Part shown: piece by piece, positions 53,673-60,898 of the stretch
Layout of the letters: the number at the start of each line of letters is the position of its first letter
How positions within the stretch are numbered: the stretch's first letter is position 1
NCBI GenBank assembly: GCA_013289955.1
Contig: JABCYZ010000015.1
Location: forward strand, 62,001 to 126,000
Direction of reading: 5' to 3'
Length of the DNA: 64,000 nucleotides
From: Acidobacteriota bacterium
Lineage (GTDB): Bacteria > Acidobacteriota > Terriglobia > Acidiferrales > UBA7541
Notes under the pieces: model-generated
Databases searched by the model: none
Seen by the model: only the letters and a program-made list of their open reading frames with translations
Told to the model about the DNA's origin: nothing
Made by a program: the position numbers and the translations under genes

Positions 53673-55115
53673 CTACCGGAGAGCGCCGGCTGGGACGGGC
53701 CGCTCGGAATCTTCCAGGATATTGCCGGACTTCGAGGTAGCGCGGAACTGCGCGAGCGCCTCGTTCAGCTGATCGGAAAGTTTCACAAGCTGGCTGACTG
53801 TGGCGACCGTGCCGCGCGTGCCTTGAGACGTTTGCCGGGTAATGCTCGAAATAATCTGCATGGCGTGCGCCACACCTTCGGTGCCACGCACCTGCTGTTT
53901 GGAGGCCAGCGAGATTTCCTGCACAAGTTCCGCCGACTGTCGCACAACGTTTGAGATGGCGTCCAGCGCACGTCCGGCCTGATCGGCGAGGGTCGCGCCG
54001 CCTTCCACCTCCTTTGTGCCTTCTTCCATGACCACCACGGCTTCGTTCGTCTCCGCCTGAATGGCCTTGATGAGTGCCGCGATATCCTTCGTGGCGCTTC
54101 TGCTGTGTTCCGCCAATTTGCGAACTTCGTCCGCGACGACCGCGAAACCGCGCCCTGCTTCGCCGGCGCGAGCCGCTTCAATGGCCGCATTCAACGCCAG
54201 CAAGTTCGTCTGTTCCGTGATGTCATTGATGACGTTGATGATTTCCGAAATTTCCAATGAGCGATCGCCAAGCGACTTGATTTTCTTCGCGGTTGCTTGC
54301 ACCGATGCCCGAATGCGCTGCATGCCTTCCAGAGTGTCGCGCACGGCCCGGTTGCCCTGTTCAGCGGCATCCAACGCCCGGCGAGCAGCTTCCGCACTGG
54401 CTTCCGCGTTGTTCGAAACCTGCTTCATCGAAACCGTCAGCTCTTCGACGGCGCTCGACGTATTGGTGATTTCCTGATCCTGCTGCGTCGCTCCGGCCTG
54501 CATCTCGTCGGCCGCCACAAGGATGTTGTTCGAGCACGCCGTGACTTCCATAGCCGCCTTGCGAACGCGCTCAAGAACTTTGGTGAAGTTGTCGAGCATG
54601 TAGTTGATCGAGTCCGCCACGTTCCCCAACGCGTCGTTGGTGACTTTTCCGCGCAGCGTCAAGTCTCCGCGCGCAACCTGGTTGATGACTGTCAGCAACT
54701 CCGTGATACTGCGCTGCAAAGCGTCATTTGCATCCTGATTGCTCGTGGCCTTGGAAACCTTTGCCACCGCGCGGTTCAGATTCTCCGCGATGTAGCCAAG
54801 TTCGTCGCCGGTGTTGACTTCAACGCGCGCCCTGGGATCACCGGCAGCGATGCGCTCGGAGAACTGCGCGAGCTCTTGGACCGGCGTCAGGAGCTTGCTC
54901 CCCAGTCGCCAGGCCATGAAGATGGCCATGCCGAGCGCCAATAGCACTGCCAGCATCACGGAACCGCTCGCCCCGCTAGGCAGCGACCCGAAGTCGAACA
55001 GGGACGCTCCGCCGGATTGCCGTCCGGCGCTGTAAGCCAGTCCCAGCACGGCGAAAAGGATGACGCCATTCAGTAGGACCAGCGTCCAGATCGTGGAACT
55101 CAGTCGCGATTTCAT
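53673..55115 (-). CDS. Methyl-accepting chemotaxis protein with almost no periplasmic domain
   Basis: A 480-residue chemoreceptor. Two membrane segments near residues 8-25 and 47-67 enclose only about 20 residues, so no periplasmic sensing domain exists. A HAMP domain (about 70-122, LTPVQELAQFSERIAAGDPRARVEVNT) and a second HAMP-like part (about 135-190) precede the signalling hairpin whose tip is GRGFAVVADEVRKLAEHSRSATKDIAALI. The start ATG at 55115 has GGAGGAAGG just upstream. Signal input is expected to be internal or through a partner protein, such as the membrane or type IV-pilus apparatus (inference). Confidence 0.93.
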   Translation of the reverse strand: MKSRLSSTIWTLVLLNGVILFAVLGLAYSAGRQSGGASLFDFGSLPSGASGSVMLAVLLALGMAIFMAWRLGSKLLTPVQELAQFSERIAAGDPRARVEVNTGDELGYIAENLNRAVAKVSKATSNQDANDALQRSITELLTVINQVARGDLTLRGKVTNDALGNVADSINYMLDNFTKVLERVRKAAMEVTACSNNILVAADEMQAGATQQDQEITNTSSAVEELTVSMKQVSNNAEASAEAARRALDAAEQGNRAVRDTLEGMQRIRASVQATAKKIKSLGDRSLEISEIINVINDITEQTNLLALNAAIEAARAGEAGRGFAVVADEVRKLAEHSRSATKDIAALIKAIQAETNEAVVVMEEGTKEVEGGATLADQAGRALDAISNVVRQSAELVQEISLASKQQVRGTEGVAHAMQIISSITRQTSQGTRGTVATVSQLVKLSDQLNEALAQFRATSKSGNILEDSERPVPAGALR

Positions 55116-55190
55116 GCCTTCCTCCAAATCCCTGCTGCTGTGCCCCCTATCCGCATGCGGCGGGGAACACCTAAATCTACCTGTCCGAAA

Positions 55191-55712
55191 TCAAATGCTC
55201 GGTCCGGGAAAAACTTCGAGCATTCTCCTAAGGTCAATGATCAGCGCCAAGCGATCGTCGTGACGAAGCATTCCGGTGCAATGGGGCACGTTCTCCGGAG
55301 CCTGTTCGAGCAGATCCTCCGCATTCACCGAATACGTTCCGATCACTTCGTCCGCGGCAATGCCAATCCGCAAATCGTCGTGCGAACCCTCGCCGCGAAG
55401 CGACGCAACCACCACATGCTTCGGCAACAGCCCGGGCCGCCGCCCTTCCGTAATAGCGATATCGATCAGCGGCACAATCGACCCGCGCAAATTGAAAATG
55501 CCCGCCAGGTATGCCGGGCCAAGCGGCAGCTTCGTCAACAGCGGCCAATCCAGGACTTCCTCGACATCCAGCACCGGCAGGCAAAACCGCTCTCGCCCGC
55601 TCCGGAAGACGCAGTACTGCGATTCCGGCAGCCGCTCTTCCATGGGTCCAAGAGCTTCCAGCAGGTCGTCGGCATCCGCGGGAAGCGGTACCAGGTGAAA
55701 GTCTTCGCTCAT
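55191..55712 (-). CDS. cheW: CheW-like adaptor 1
   Basis: A 173-residue CheW with about 30 extra N-terminal residues: YCVFRSGRERFCLPVLDVEEVLDWPLLTKLPLGPAYLAGIFNLRGSIVPLIDIAITEG holds the CheW signature (GIFNLRGSIVPLIDI), with VIGTYSVNAEDL and LALIIDLRRMLEVFP later. Adjacent to the MCP and receiver genes (26 nt after the receiver gene's stop), in the che operon. Confidence 0.92.
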   Translation of the reverse strand: MSEDFHLVPLPADADDLLEALGPMEERLPESQYCVFRSGRERFCLPVLDVEEVLDWPLLTKLPLGPAYLAGIFNLRGSIVPLIDIAITEGRRPGLLPKHVVVASLRGEGSHDDLRIGIAADEVIGTYSVNAEDLLEQAPENVPHCTGMLRHDDRLALIIDLRRMLEVFPGPSI

Positions 55713-55737
55713 CGCCGATTCATCCTCGAATCATTCC

Positions 55738-56103
55738 CTATGCAAATCGCCGCACAGCGCGCAACAACTCTTCTCTCGTAAAGGGCTTCGTCACGTAGCC
55801 ATCCGCGCCCTGCTGCGCGCCCCAATACTTGTCGCTTTCCGTGTTCTTCGACGTCACCAAAATCACCGGAATCGCGTTGTAGTCCGCGTGATTCTTCAAT
55901 TCCCGGCAAACCTGAAAGCCATTCCGCTTGGGCATCACCACGTCCAGCAAGATCAGGCTGGGCCGTTCCACCGCGATCGCTTCCTCGACTCGTTCTGGGT
56001 CGTTGATACCCACCAGCCGGTAGCCTTCGTGCTCAAGAAAGCCCTGGATCAGCTTCACTTGCGAGGGCGAGTCATCGACGATGAGTACTTTTTTCTCGAG
56101 CAT
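55738..56103 (-). CDS. Single-domain receiver, PilH-like
   Basis: A 121-residue CheY-type receiver. VLIVDDSPSQVKLIQGFLEHEGY, SLILLDVVMPKRNGFQVCRELK with the acceptor Asp, and ILVTSKNTESDKYWGAQQGADGYVTKPFTREELL are seen; the DKYWGAQQGADGYVTKPF part is characteristic of PilH/PixH receivers of pilus-linked chemosensory systems. The start at 56103 has GGGGAG about 8 nt upstream. First gene of the che operon, 35 nt downstream of a predicted sigma-54 promoter. Confidence 0.9.
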   Translation of the reverse strand: MLEKKVLIVDDSPSQVKLIQGFLEHEGYRLVGINDPERVEEAIAVERPSLILLDVVMPKRNGFQVCRELKNHADYNAIPVILVTSKNTESDKYWGAQQGADGYVTKPFTREELLRAVRRFA

Positions 56104-56137
56104 CGACATCTCCCCATATTTCTCCGCAGACAAGAGG

Positions 56138-56153
56138 TGCACGTCAGCAGCCA
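56138..56153 (-). promoter_or_regulatory. Predicted sigma-54 promoter of the chemosensory operon
   Basis: Read on the minus strand the segment is TGGCTGCTGACGTGCA, with the GG and GC doublets 10 nt apart as in the -24/-12 consensus (TGGCACG-N4-TTGCW). The -12 lies about 35 nt before the receiver gene start. Two sites of the inverted repeat described below lie 119-137 nt upstream. Confidence 0.65.
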
Positions 56154-56233
56154 GCCTGAGGGTTCCCTGCGCCGCTTTGTCTATTTGGTATAAGCGCTTG
56201 TTTTTGAGTTGCTTACAGATTCGGCGCGGCAGT

Positions 56234-56917
56234 TCAGCGGCGAGTTGCGGGGGACGCCGGTTCTGCTTCTGTCTCAGCTTGAGATGTAGTCTCAGCTTCC
56301 CTCATCTCGCTCGCCAGTGATGAGAATCTCTGCATGATCTCGTTAATACGCAGCGCCATGCTGTGAATCGTCTTGATCTGCGCCAGGGATTGCGAGGAAA
56401 GCTGACCCGGCTCGAGGAGCAGCAGTTCGGCGTTGCCCAGCATCGAAGTCAGCGCATTGTTGACGCTGTGCTTCATGTCTATCATGTAGCGCCCGAGCGT
56501 GGCCTGCTGTTCGTTCTTGGCCGCCCGCCGTTCCGATTGCCGGCTAAGCCGCTGCGCTTCTGCACGGCGCAAGGATTCGCCGGCAACAAGTAGCAGCGTC
56601 TGTGCCCAGTCTTCGCGCAGTGGAATGTGAACCAGCCGCGGGTAGCGCGAACGCAATTGGCCAAGCTCGCGGGAATCCGCCGGCACACACAAAATCACGG
56701 CGGCAGCCGGCTCTAGAGAACGCAGGATTCCAGGGAGTTTTCCTTCCTGGACCGGCCCAACAACGACAAGATCGTGGGGGCTAGCTTCGTGATCCTTCCA
56801 AAGCTCGCTGCTGAGCACGGTGATGCCCGGCGCTTGCCGCTCTGTTTGCCAGCAGGCGGTCAAGAGTCGTGCGAATTCTGTTTCATCCGTCAGAATTAAT
56901 ACGCTAGCGTTTCGCAC
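56234..56917 (-). CDS. HisKA-type dimerisation protein without ATPase domain
   Basis: A 227-residue protein (227 from a GTG start at 56917 with a CAGG/GGGAG site; a TTG at 56959 is the alternative). The first 110 residues look like a receiver-fold domain without its Asp signature (VLILTDETEFARLL, DLVVVGPVQEGKLPGILRSL). The second part is a HisKA-like helix pair: ATLGRYMIDMKHSVNNALTSMLGNAELLLLE with the phospho-acceptor-like His (KHSVNNALT), and IKTIHSMALRINEIMQRFSSL. No HATPase domain follows, so it cannot autophosphorylate by itself; it may be a phosphotransfer or scaffold protein. The 3' end contains operator-like repeats for the next operon. Confidence 0.75.
   Translation of the reverse strand: MRNASVLILTDETEFARLLTACWQTERQAPGITVLSSELWKDHEASPHDLVVVGPVQEGKLPGILRSLEPAAAVILCVPADSRELGQLRSRYPRLVHIPLREDWAQTLLLVAGESLRRAEAQRLSRQSERRAAKNEQQATLGRYMIDMKHSVNNALTSMLGNAELLLLEPGQLSSQSLAQIKTIHSMALRINEIMQRFSSLASEMREAETTSQAETEAEPASPATRR
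56272..56294. promoter_or_regulatory. Operator-like repeats upstream of the che operon
   Basis: GTCTCA-GCT-TGAGAT at 56271-56285 (perfect 5-bp arms TCTCA/TGAGA) and a TCTCA half-site at 56290-56294 lie inside the 3' end of the HisKA-like gene and 119-137 nt upstream of the predicted sigma-54 promoter at 56138. The same repeat occurs near 59009 and 63273-63407. Confidence 0.6.
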
Positions 56918-56972
56918 AGACGACCTGCTCCCAGGGTGATTGCCCGTTAGGACCGGCAAGGATTCTGATCAT

Positions 56973-58472
56973 TTACAGCTTTTCGGCCTCGTCCAGCGCC
57001 GTGAGTAACCTCTTCGTGCTGATTCCCAGGTTTACTGCCGCTTCCGTGTCCTTCGCTTGTTTCGCGATGTCCACACGCTCCTGCAAGCGCGAGACCTCGA
57101 TTCGCGCGATCGAAAGCGCTTTGTCCATGGACGTCGCGTTTCCTGTTTCCTTGGCGGATTCGACGGCCGCAGTCACCATCGCCCGGGCCACGACTGCCCG
57201 GCGCAAATCCTCTGCCGATGGTCCGTCTTCGCTTACGAATGCCGTTACTTCCCACGAGGACAGCAAGATCCTTGCAGCGCCGATCTTCACCGTGGTCATC
57301 GAACGCCCGCGCGTCGGCGGCGTGGCAATCAACTGCTCCCAGATTTTCTCGAGGCAAGTTTCAAAATCAAGCGCCATCGCGGCGACTTGCTTGACCGCGC
57401 TCTCGGCAGCCGGCTTCGCCGCACCCTTCGCGCTGGATTCAACCGCGGCCGCTTCGCGTCCCGGATTTTTGGCCGTCTCCGTACCGCGAGGGCCGGCGGT
57501 CTTTTCCGAAACAGCGGCACCCGGGGGCGTTTTTGGCGCGATTTTTTCGAGAGCCCGCTCGACGTCCGTGCGCAATCCCAGCAGCTTCTCAAAAGTCTGA
57601 TTTACCGACCGTTCGGTGTATTCCTTCTGGAACGGCTGTTTCCATTCGTCGGCAACTTCTCGAATTTTTCCGAGTGGTTCTTCGGCGGAGAGCCCAAAGT
57701 GGTGACAATCAATAATGCGCGCGCCGCCTGTTTCGAGTTGCGAGAGACCCGACCGAATGGCGATGAGGTCGGCATGCATCAGCTCGATAAACGTGCGCCG
57801 GAGCAGAAAATTGAATCGCACGAACGTCAGCAAAGCCGGCGGGTCGTAGAACATCCCGCCCGCGGTCTCTTTCACCTTGCGTCCCTGTTCAATGAAATTG
57901 GTCTTCAGGATTTCGCGCAGGCTGCGGAAGGCCCGCAACTTCTCGATCATTTGCTCAAGAGGCTCGCACCAATCCAGCGTCGAATCGTCGACATCCCCCA
58001 GCACCGGTCTCATCACCAGCGCCACGTCGTGGGGTTCAATCTGCTTGTGATAAATCTTTGCCGGAGCGCAAAGCGCAAAATACTGCACGAGCAGGAAGTC
58101 CACTTTGTCGCGGTCGACGTTGGTCTTCGACGATTTTTGAAGATGGCGATGGATCAGCGCGCACAAGCTGGTTTCGTTCGCGTTCAGTGTCGTCGTCTGA
58201 AGCAGCTTGCGCAATTCGTGCACCGCGACCCGCTGGTCCATCTCATCCAGCCAGGCCTCCACCTCGTCAAAGAGTTCCAAGTCAGGCTTTTGCGGCAGAT
58301 TCCGGTTTTCTTGCGGGAAGGGAATCTCGATTTCCAGCTGCTCCGCAAGCGCCAGATAAATGGGGAATACCGAACGATCCTCGGCCCACTTCGCCTGCCG
58401 CAAAGTCGCGGGCTTCGGCGGGGCCGGGGTATTGAGTGTTGGAGTCGGCTTGTTCACGGCTTTGTCACCCAC
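56973..58472 (-). CDS. Unrecognised 499-residue protein in the chemosensory cluster
   Basis: A large cytoplasmic-looking protein that I cannot assign to a family. It has an N-terminal Pro/Thr/Lys-rich leader (1-25), an all-helical region (about 30-310: FPIYLALAEQLEIEIPF, LFDEVEAWLDEMDQRVAVHELRKLL, LLVQYFALCAPAKIYHKQIEP, FVRFNFLLRRTFIELMHADLIAIRSGL), a Pro/Ala/Lys linker (about 315-375) and a C-terminal helical domain (about 380-499) ending LGISTKRLLTALDEAEKL. No membrane segment, signal peptide or known catalytic motif is visible. It begins at a GTG, overlaps the PilZ-like gene by 19 nt, and lies in the sigma-54 linked unit, so it is probably part of the same pathway. Confidence 0.75.
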   Translation of the reverse strand: MGDKAVNKPTPTLNTPAPPKPATLRQAKWAEDRSVFPIYLALAEQLEIEIPFPQENRNLPQKPDLELFDEVEAWLDEMDQRVAVHELRKLLQTTTLNANETSLCALIHRHLQKSSKTNVDRDKVDFLLVQYFALCAPAKIYHKQIEPHDVALVMRPVLGDVDDSTLDWCEPLEQMIEKLRAFRSLREILKTNFIEQGRKVKETAGGMFYDPPALLTFVRFNFLLRRTFIELMHADLIAIRSGLSQLETGGARIIDCHHFGLSAEEPLGKIREVADEWKQPFQKEYTERSVNQTFEKLLGLRTDVERALEKIAPKTPPGAAVSEKTAGPRGTETAKNPGREAAAVESSAKGAAKPAAESAVKQVAAMALDFETCLEKIWEQLIATPPTRGRSMTTVKIGAARILLSSWEVTAFVSEDGPSAEDLRRAVVARAMVTAAVESAKETGNATSMDKALSIARIEVSRLQERVDIAKQAKDTEAAVNLGISTKRLLTALDEAEKL

Positions 58473-58804
58473 GCGCAGGGCCCCTGTAGGAACCGGACGG
58501 CCACCGCCTTACGTCCTTCGTGATACTGCACGGCAATCACTGTCGCATCCGCCGTGCCCCCGTTCCGATCTCGTTCTATCCGTACGCGATCATCAAACTC
58601 AAGCGGCAAGCTCGAGAGAAAAATCGCATGCTCCGAGCCTCCGAATTCAACCACGGTCGCTTCCCGCAACCGCGTGCTCCCCGCCCCGAGTGAGGTGATT
58701 TGCACGGGCACTCGAACGGCCGTAGCGCGCGGAAAAAAACGAGCCAATCGCTCCGCGCAGCCTTCCTCGTTCGCGGTGAGCGTTACTTCGCTGGATCGTC
58801 TCAC
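58454..58804 (-). CDS. PilZ-like domain protein
   Basis: A 116-residue protein resembling a PilZ domain, a small beta-barrel often binding cyclic-di-GMP. Strands are seen in VRVPVQITSLGAG, EATVVEFGGSEHAIFLSSLPLEFDDRVRIERD and ADATVIAVQYHEGRKAVAVRFLQGP. The RxxxR di-GMP signature is not clearly complete, so nucleotide binding is uncertain. The GTG start at 58804 has GGAGGCGAC just upstream; the frame is open further back but without protein logic. First gene of a unit with the 499-residue and HisKA-like genes, 95 nt downstream of a predicted sigma-54 promoter. Confidence 0.65.
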   Translation of the reverse strand: MRRSSEVTLTANEEGCAERLARFFPRATAVRVPVQITSLGAGSTRLREATVVEFGGSEHAIFLSSLPLEFDDRVRIERDRNGGTADATVIAVQYHEGRKAVAVRFLQGPCAWVTKP

Positions 58805-58909
58805 GTCGCCTCCGACGTTGCCGCAGTACTCTCGTACTAAGGATCGCGCCTCCGTGCGGGGTTGGTACACAGACCCCCACAAACGGACACAAGGTCCCCG
58901 CGATCAAGA

Positions 58910-58925
58910 TGCACGCTGCACGCCA
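58910..58925 (-). promoter_or_regulatory. Predicted sigma-54 promoter of the PilZ-like gene unit
   Basis: Minus-strand sequence TGGCGTGCAGCGTGCA has GG and GC doublets 10 nt apart, matching the -24/-12 consensus. It lies about 106 nt upstream of the GTG start of the PilZ-like gene. Two operator-like repeats are 84-117 nt further upstream. Confidence 0.6.
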
Positions 58926-59008
58926 AAGAGGGGGAAAGCGGAGAGTCTCCGAAATGAAAGAAAGGGAACGACTTAGTATTTTCCTGTGGATGTGGAGCGG
59001 CTCATTCG

Positions 59009-59042
59009 TCTCACGCTGAAACGCCGTTGTCTCAGCGCCAGA
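59009..59042. promoter_or_regulatory. Operator-like repeats upstream of the PilZ-like unit
   Basis: GTCTCA-CGC-TGAAA (59008-59021, one mismatch in the arm) and GTCTCA-GCG-CCAGA (59029-59042) lie 21 nt apart, two helical turns, in the 271-nt gap between the NtrC-family gene and the PilZ-like gene. The repeat is shared with 56272 and 63273-63407. Confidence 0.5.
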
Positions 59043-59075
59043 CCGCTTTCGCGTTTCTCTCGCCTGCCTGAGACG

Positions 59076-60503
59076 TCATTCCACCTGCTGGGCGGCCTCT
59101 TCCGAAGCGTCTTCTGCTTCTCCCGGCCCTGAACGCAGCGGGATGTTGTAGCGCTTCAGCTTGCGATAGAGCGTGGCCCGGCTGATCCCCAGCATTCGGC
59201 CCGCAAGCGCTTTGTCTCCGTTGGCCTGCTCGAACACCCGCAGAATGGTCATCTTTTCCATTTCCGCGAGCGCAGTGGTCGAAAGCGATGCCGCATCCTG
59301 CAGCGTCCCGCCGGGTGCCTCGGTTTGCTCGCTGCGGATCGCCGGCGGAAGGTCGATCACATCGATGACCCGGCGGTCGCCGAGCGTAATCGCTCGAGCG
59401 ATGCAGTTTTCGAGTTCGCGGATATTTCCCGGCCACTCGTAGTTCAGCAAACTCTTCATCGCCGCGGTGGTTACCTGGAGGTGCGAATCGGGGGCATAGC
59501 GGTCCAGGAAGTGGTGCACCAGCATGGGGATATCCGATCGGCGATCCCGCAGTGCCGGCAGGTGTACCGTCACCACGTTCAGCCGGAAGTAGAGATCCTT
59601 CCGGAAGGTGCCGTCTCTGTAAGCCGCTTCAAGGTCGCGGTTCGTTGCCGCGATCACGCGTACATCCACATTCACCTTGGCGTTGCTTCCCACCGGCCGC
59701 ACTTCTTTCTCCTGTAGCACGCGCAAGAGTTTGGCCTGCATCTCCAGAGGCAATTCGCCAATCTCATCCAAGAAAATAGTTCCGCCATTGGCCGCCTGGA
59801 AGAGTCCCGCCTTCGTCTTAATGGCCCCTGTGAACGCGCCCTTTTCGTAGCCGAACAGTTCGCTCTCCATCAAGGTCGGTACCAGCGAACCGCAATCCAC
59901 CGCGACAAACGGCGTCTTCGCCAGCGCGCCGCGGAAGTGAATGGCCCGAGCCACAAGCTCCTTGCCCGTGCCGCTCTCGCCGGAAATCAGAACCGGGGTG
60001 CGCGTATCCTTCAGTCGCGAAACCATCCGCAAAACATCCTGGATGTTCGCCGAAGTGCCAATGATTCCATCGAGGTTGTCTTCCGTGCTGACGCGCTCCC
60101 GCAAAAACTCATTTTCCGTGACCAGCCGTACTTTCTCGGCCATGCGCTGCAGCAGCAGCCGCATCTTTTCCACGCGGAAGGGTTTCTCGATGTAATCGTA
60201 AGCGCCCAATTTCATGGCATCGACTGCCGATTCGATCGACCCGTGCCCCGTCATGATAGCGATCTCTGCCCGAGGCAGGATCAGTTTGGCTTGTTTCAAA
60301 AGCTCCACGCCGGAAAGGGTGGGCAGCTTCAGATCGGTCAAAATGAGGTCCGGGGCATCGGCGTCCAGTTTGGCCAGAGCGGCCTCGGCGCTTTCCGCTT
60401 CCGTGCAGGAATATCCCAGGGTATTCCCGATGGTCATGCATAACTTGCGGATGCTCTGCTCGTCATCGACGACCAGCAAACGGACTTTTAAGTCGTCACT
60501 CAT
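59076..60503 (-). CDS. NtrC-family sigma-54-dependent activator
   Basis: A 475-residue bEBP. The receiver (RLLVVDDEQSIRKLCMTIG, LILTDLKLPTLSG with the acceptor Asp, YIEKPFRVEKM) is followed by the AAA+ domain with GESGTGKELVARAIH (Walker A), the sigma-54 contact loop ELFGYEKGAFTGAIKTKAG (GAFTGA intact), GGTIFLDEIGELPLEMQ (Walker B), and NYEWPGNIRELENCIARAI, then a Fis-type helix-turn-helix (ALAGRMLGISRATLYRKLKRYNI). The C-terminal tail is acidic. The start at 60503 overlaps the receiver gene by 4 nt (ATGA). It is the likely activator of the neighbouring sigma-54 promoters (inference). Confidence 0.96.
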   Translation of the reverse strand: MSDDLKVRLLVVDDEQSIRKLCMTIGNTLGYSCTEAESAEAALAKLDADAPDLILTDLKLPTLSGVELLKQAKLILPRAEIAIMTGHGSIESAVDAMKLGAYDYIEKPFRVEKMRLLLQRMAEKVRLVTENEFLRERVSTEDNLDGIIGTSANIQDVLRMVSRLKDTRTPVLISGESGTGKELVARAIHFRGALAKTPFVAVDCGSLVPTLMESELFGYEKGAFTGAIKTKAGLFQAANGGTIFLDEIGELPLEMQAKLLRVLQEKEVRPVGSNAKVNVDVRVIAATNRDLEAAYRDGTFRKDLYFRLNVVTVHLPALRDRRSDIPMLVHHFLDRYAPDSHLQVTTAAMKSLLNYEWPGNIRELENCIARAITLGDRRVIDVIDLPPAIRSEQTEAPGGTLQDAASLSTTALAEMEKMTILRVFEQANGDKALAGRMLGISRATLYRKLKRYNIPLRSGPGEAEDASEEAAQQVE

Positions 60504-60898
60504 GGTTTCCCAAACGTTTTCTCCACAATGGATATTAATTGGTGTACACGGAACGGCTTCTCGATGCAAGGCGTCCCGCTGCGCGCCAGCAGCGCCTGTG
60601 TCTCACTGTTGGCGGTGTCTCCGCTAATCAAAATAATCTTCGAACCCAGCTCAGGCCGGTTTTTCTGGATCCAGTCATGCACTTCTGCTCCATTTACCGC
60701 TCCTGGCATTCGAATGTCGGAAATCACCCCGCTGTACTGTTTGTCGGCGAGCTGCTTCAAGCCCTCGGCTCCGGAGGACGCGTTGACCACGGTGTAACCC
60801 TTTCGTTCCAGGGCTGCCTTCAGAAACGCAATCACGGACGGTTCGTCCTCTATGAGCAGGATCGGCGCAGCCCGCCCCACAGCCGCTTCTAGCGTCAT
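60500..60898 (-). CDS. Single-domain response regulator
   Basis: A 132-residue CheY-type receiver: APILLIEDEPSVIAFLKAALERKGY, GVISDIRMPGAVNGAEV (acceptor Asp), IILISGDTANSETQALLARSGTPCIEKPFR with the Lys. No output domain. The start at 60898 overlaps the kinase stop by 4 nt and the stop overlaps the NtrC-family gene by 4 nt, so it is an intermediate of the phosphorelay between kinase and activator, or a phosphate sink. A longer frame exists but its first 45 codons overlap the kinase gene. Confidence 0.92.
   Translation of the reverse strand: MTLEAAVGRAAPILLIEDEPSVIAFLKAALERKGYTVVNASSGAEGLKQLADKQYSGVISDIRMPGAVNGAEVHDWIQKNRPELGSKIILISGDTANSETQALLARSGTPCIEKPFRVHQLISIVEKTFGKP

Noticed and set aside
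57057..58523. Plus-strand 488-codon open frame opposite the 499-residue protein
   Set aside because: The minus-strand frame has better protein character and fits the operon; the plus-strand frame is Arg/His-rich without helical logic. It remains the largest alternative reading in the window.
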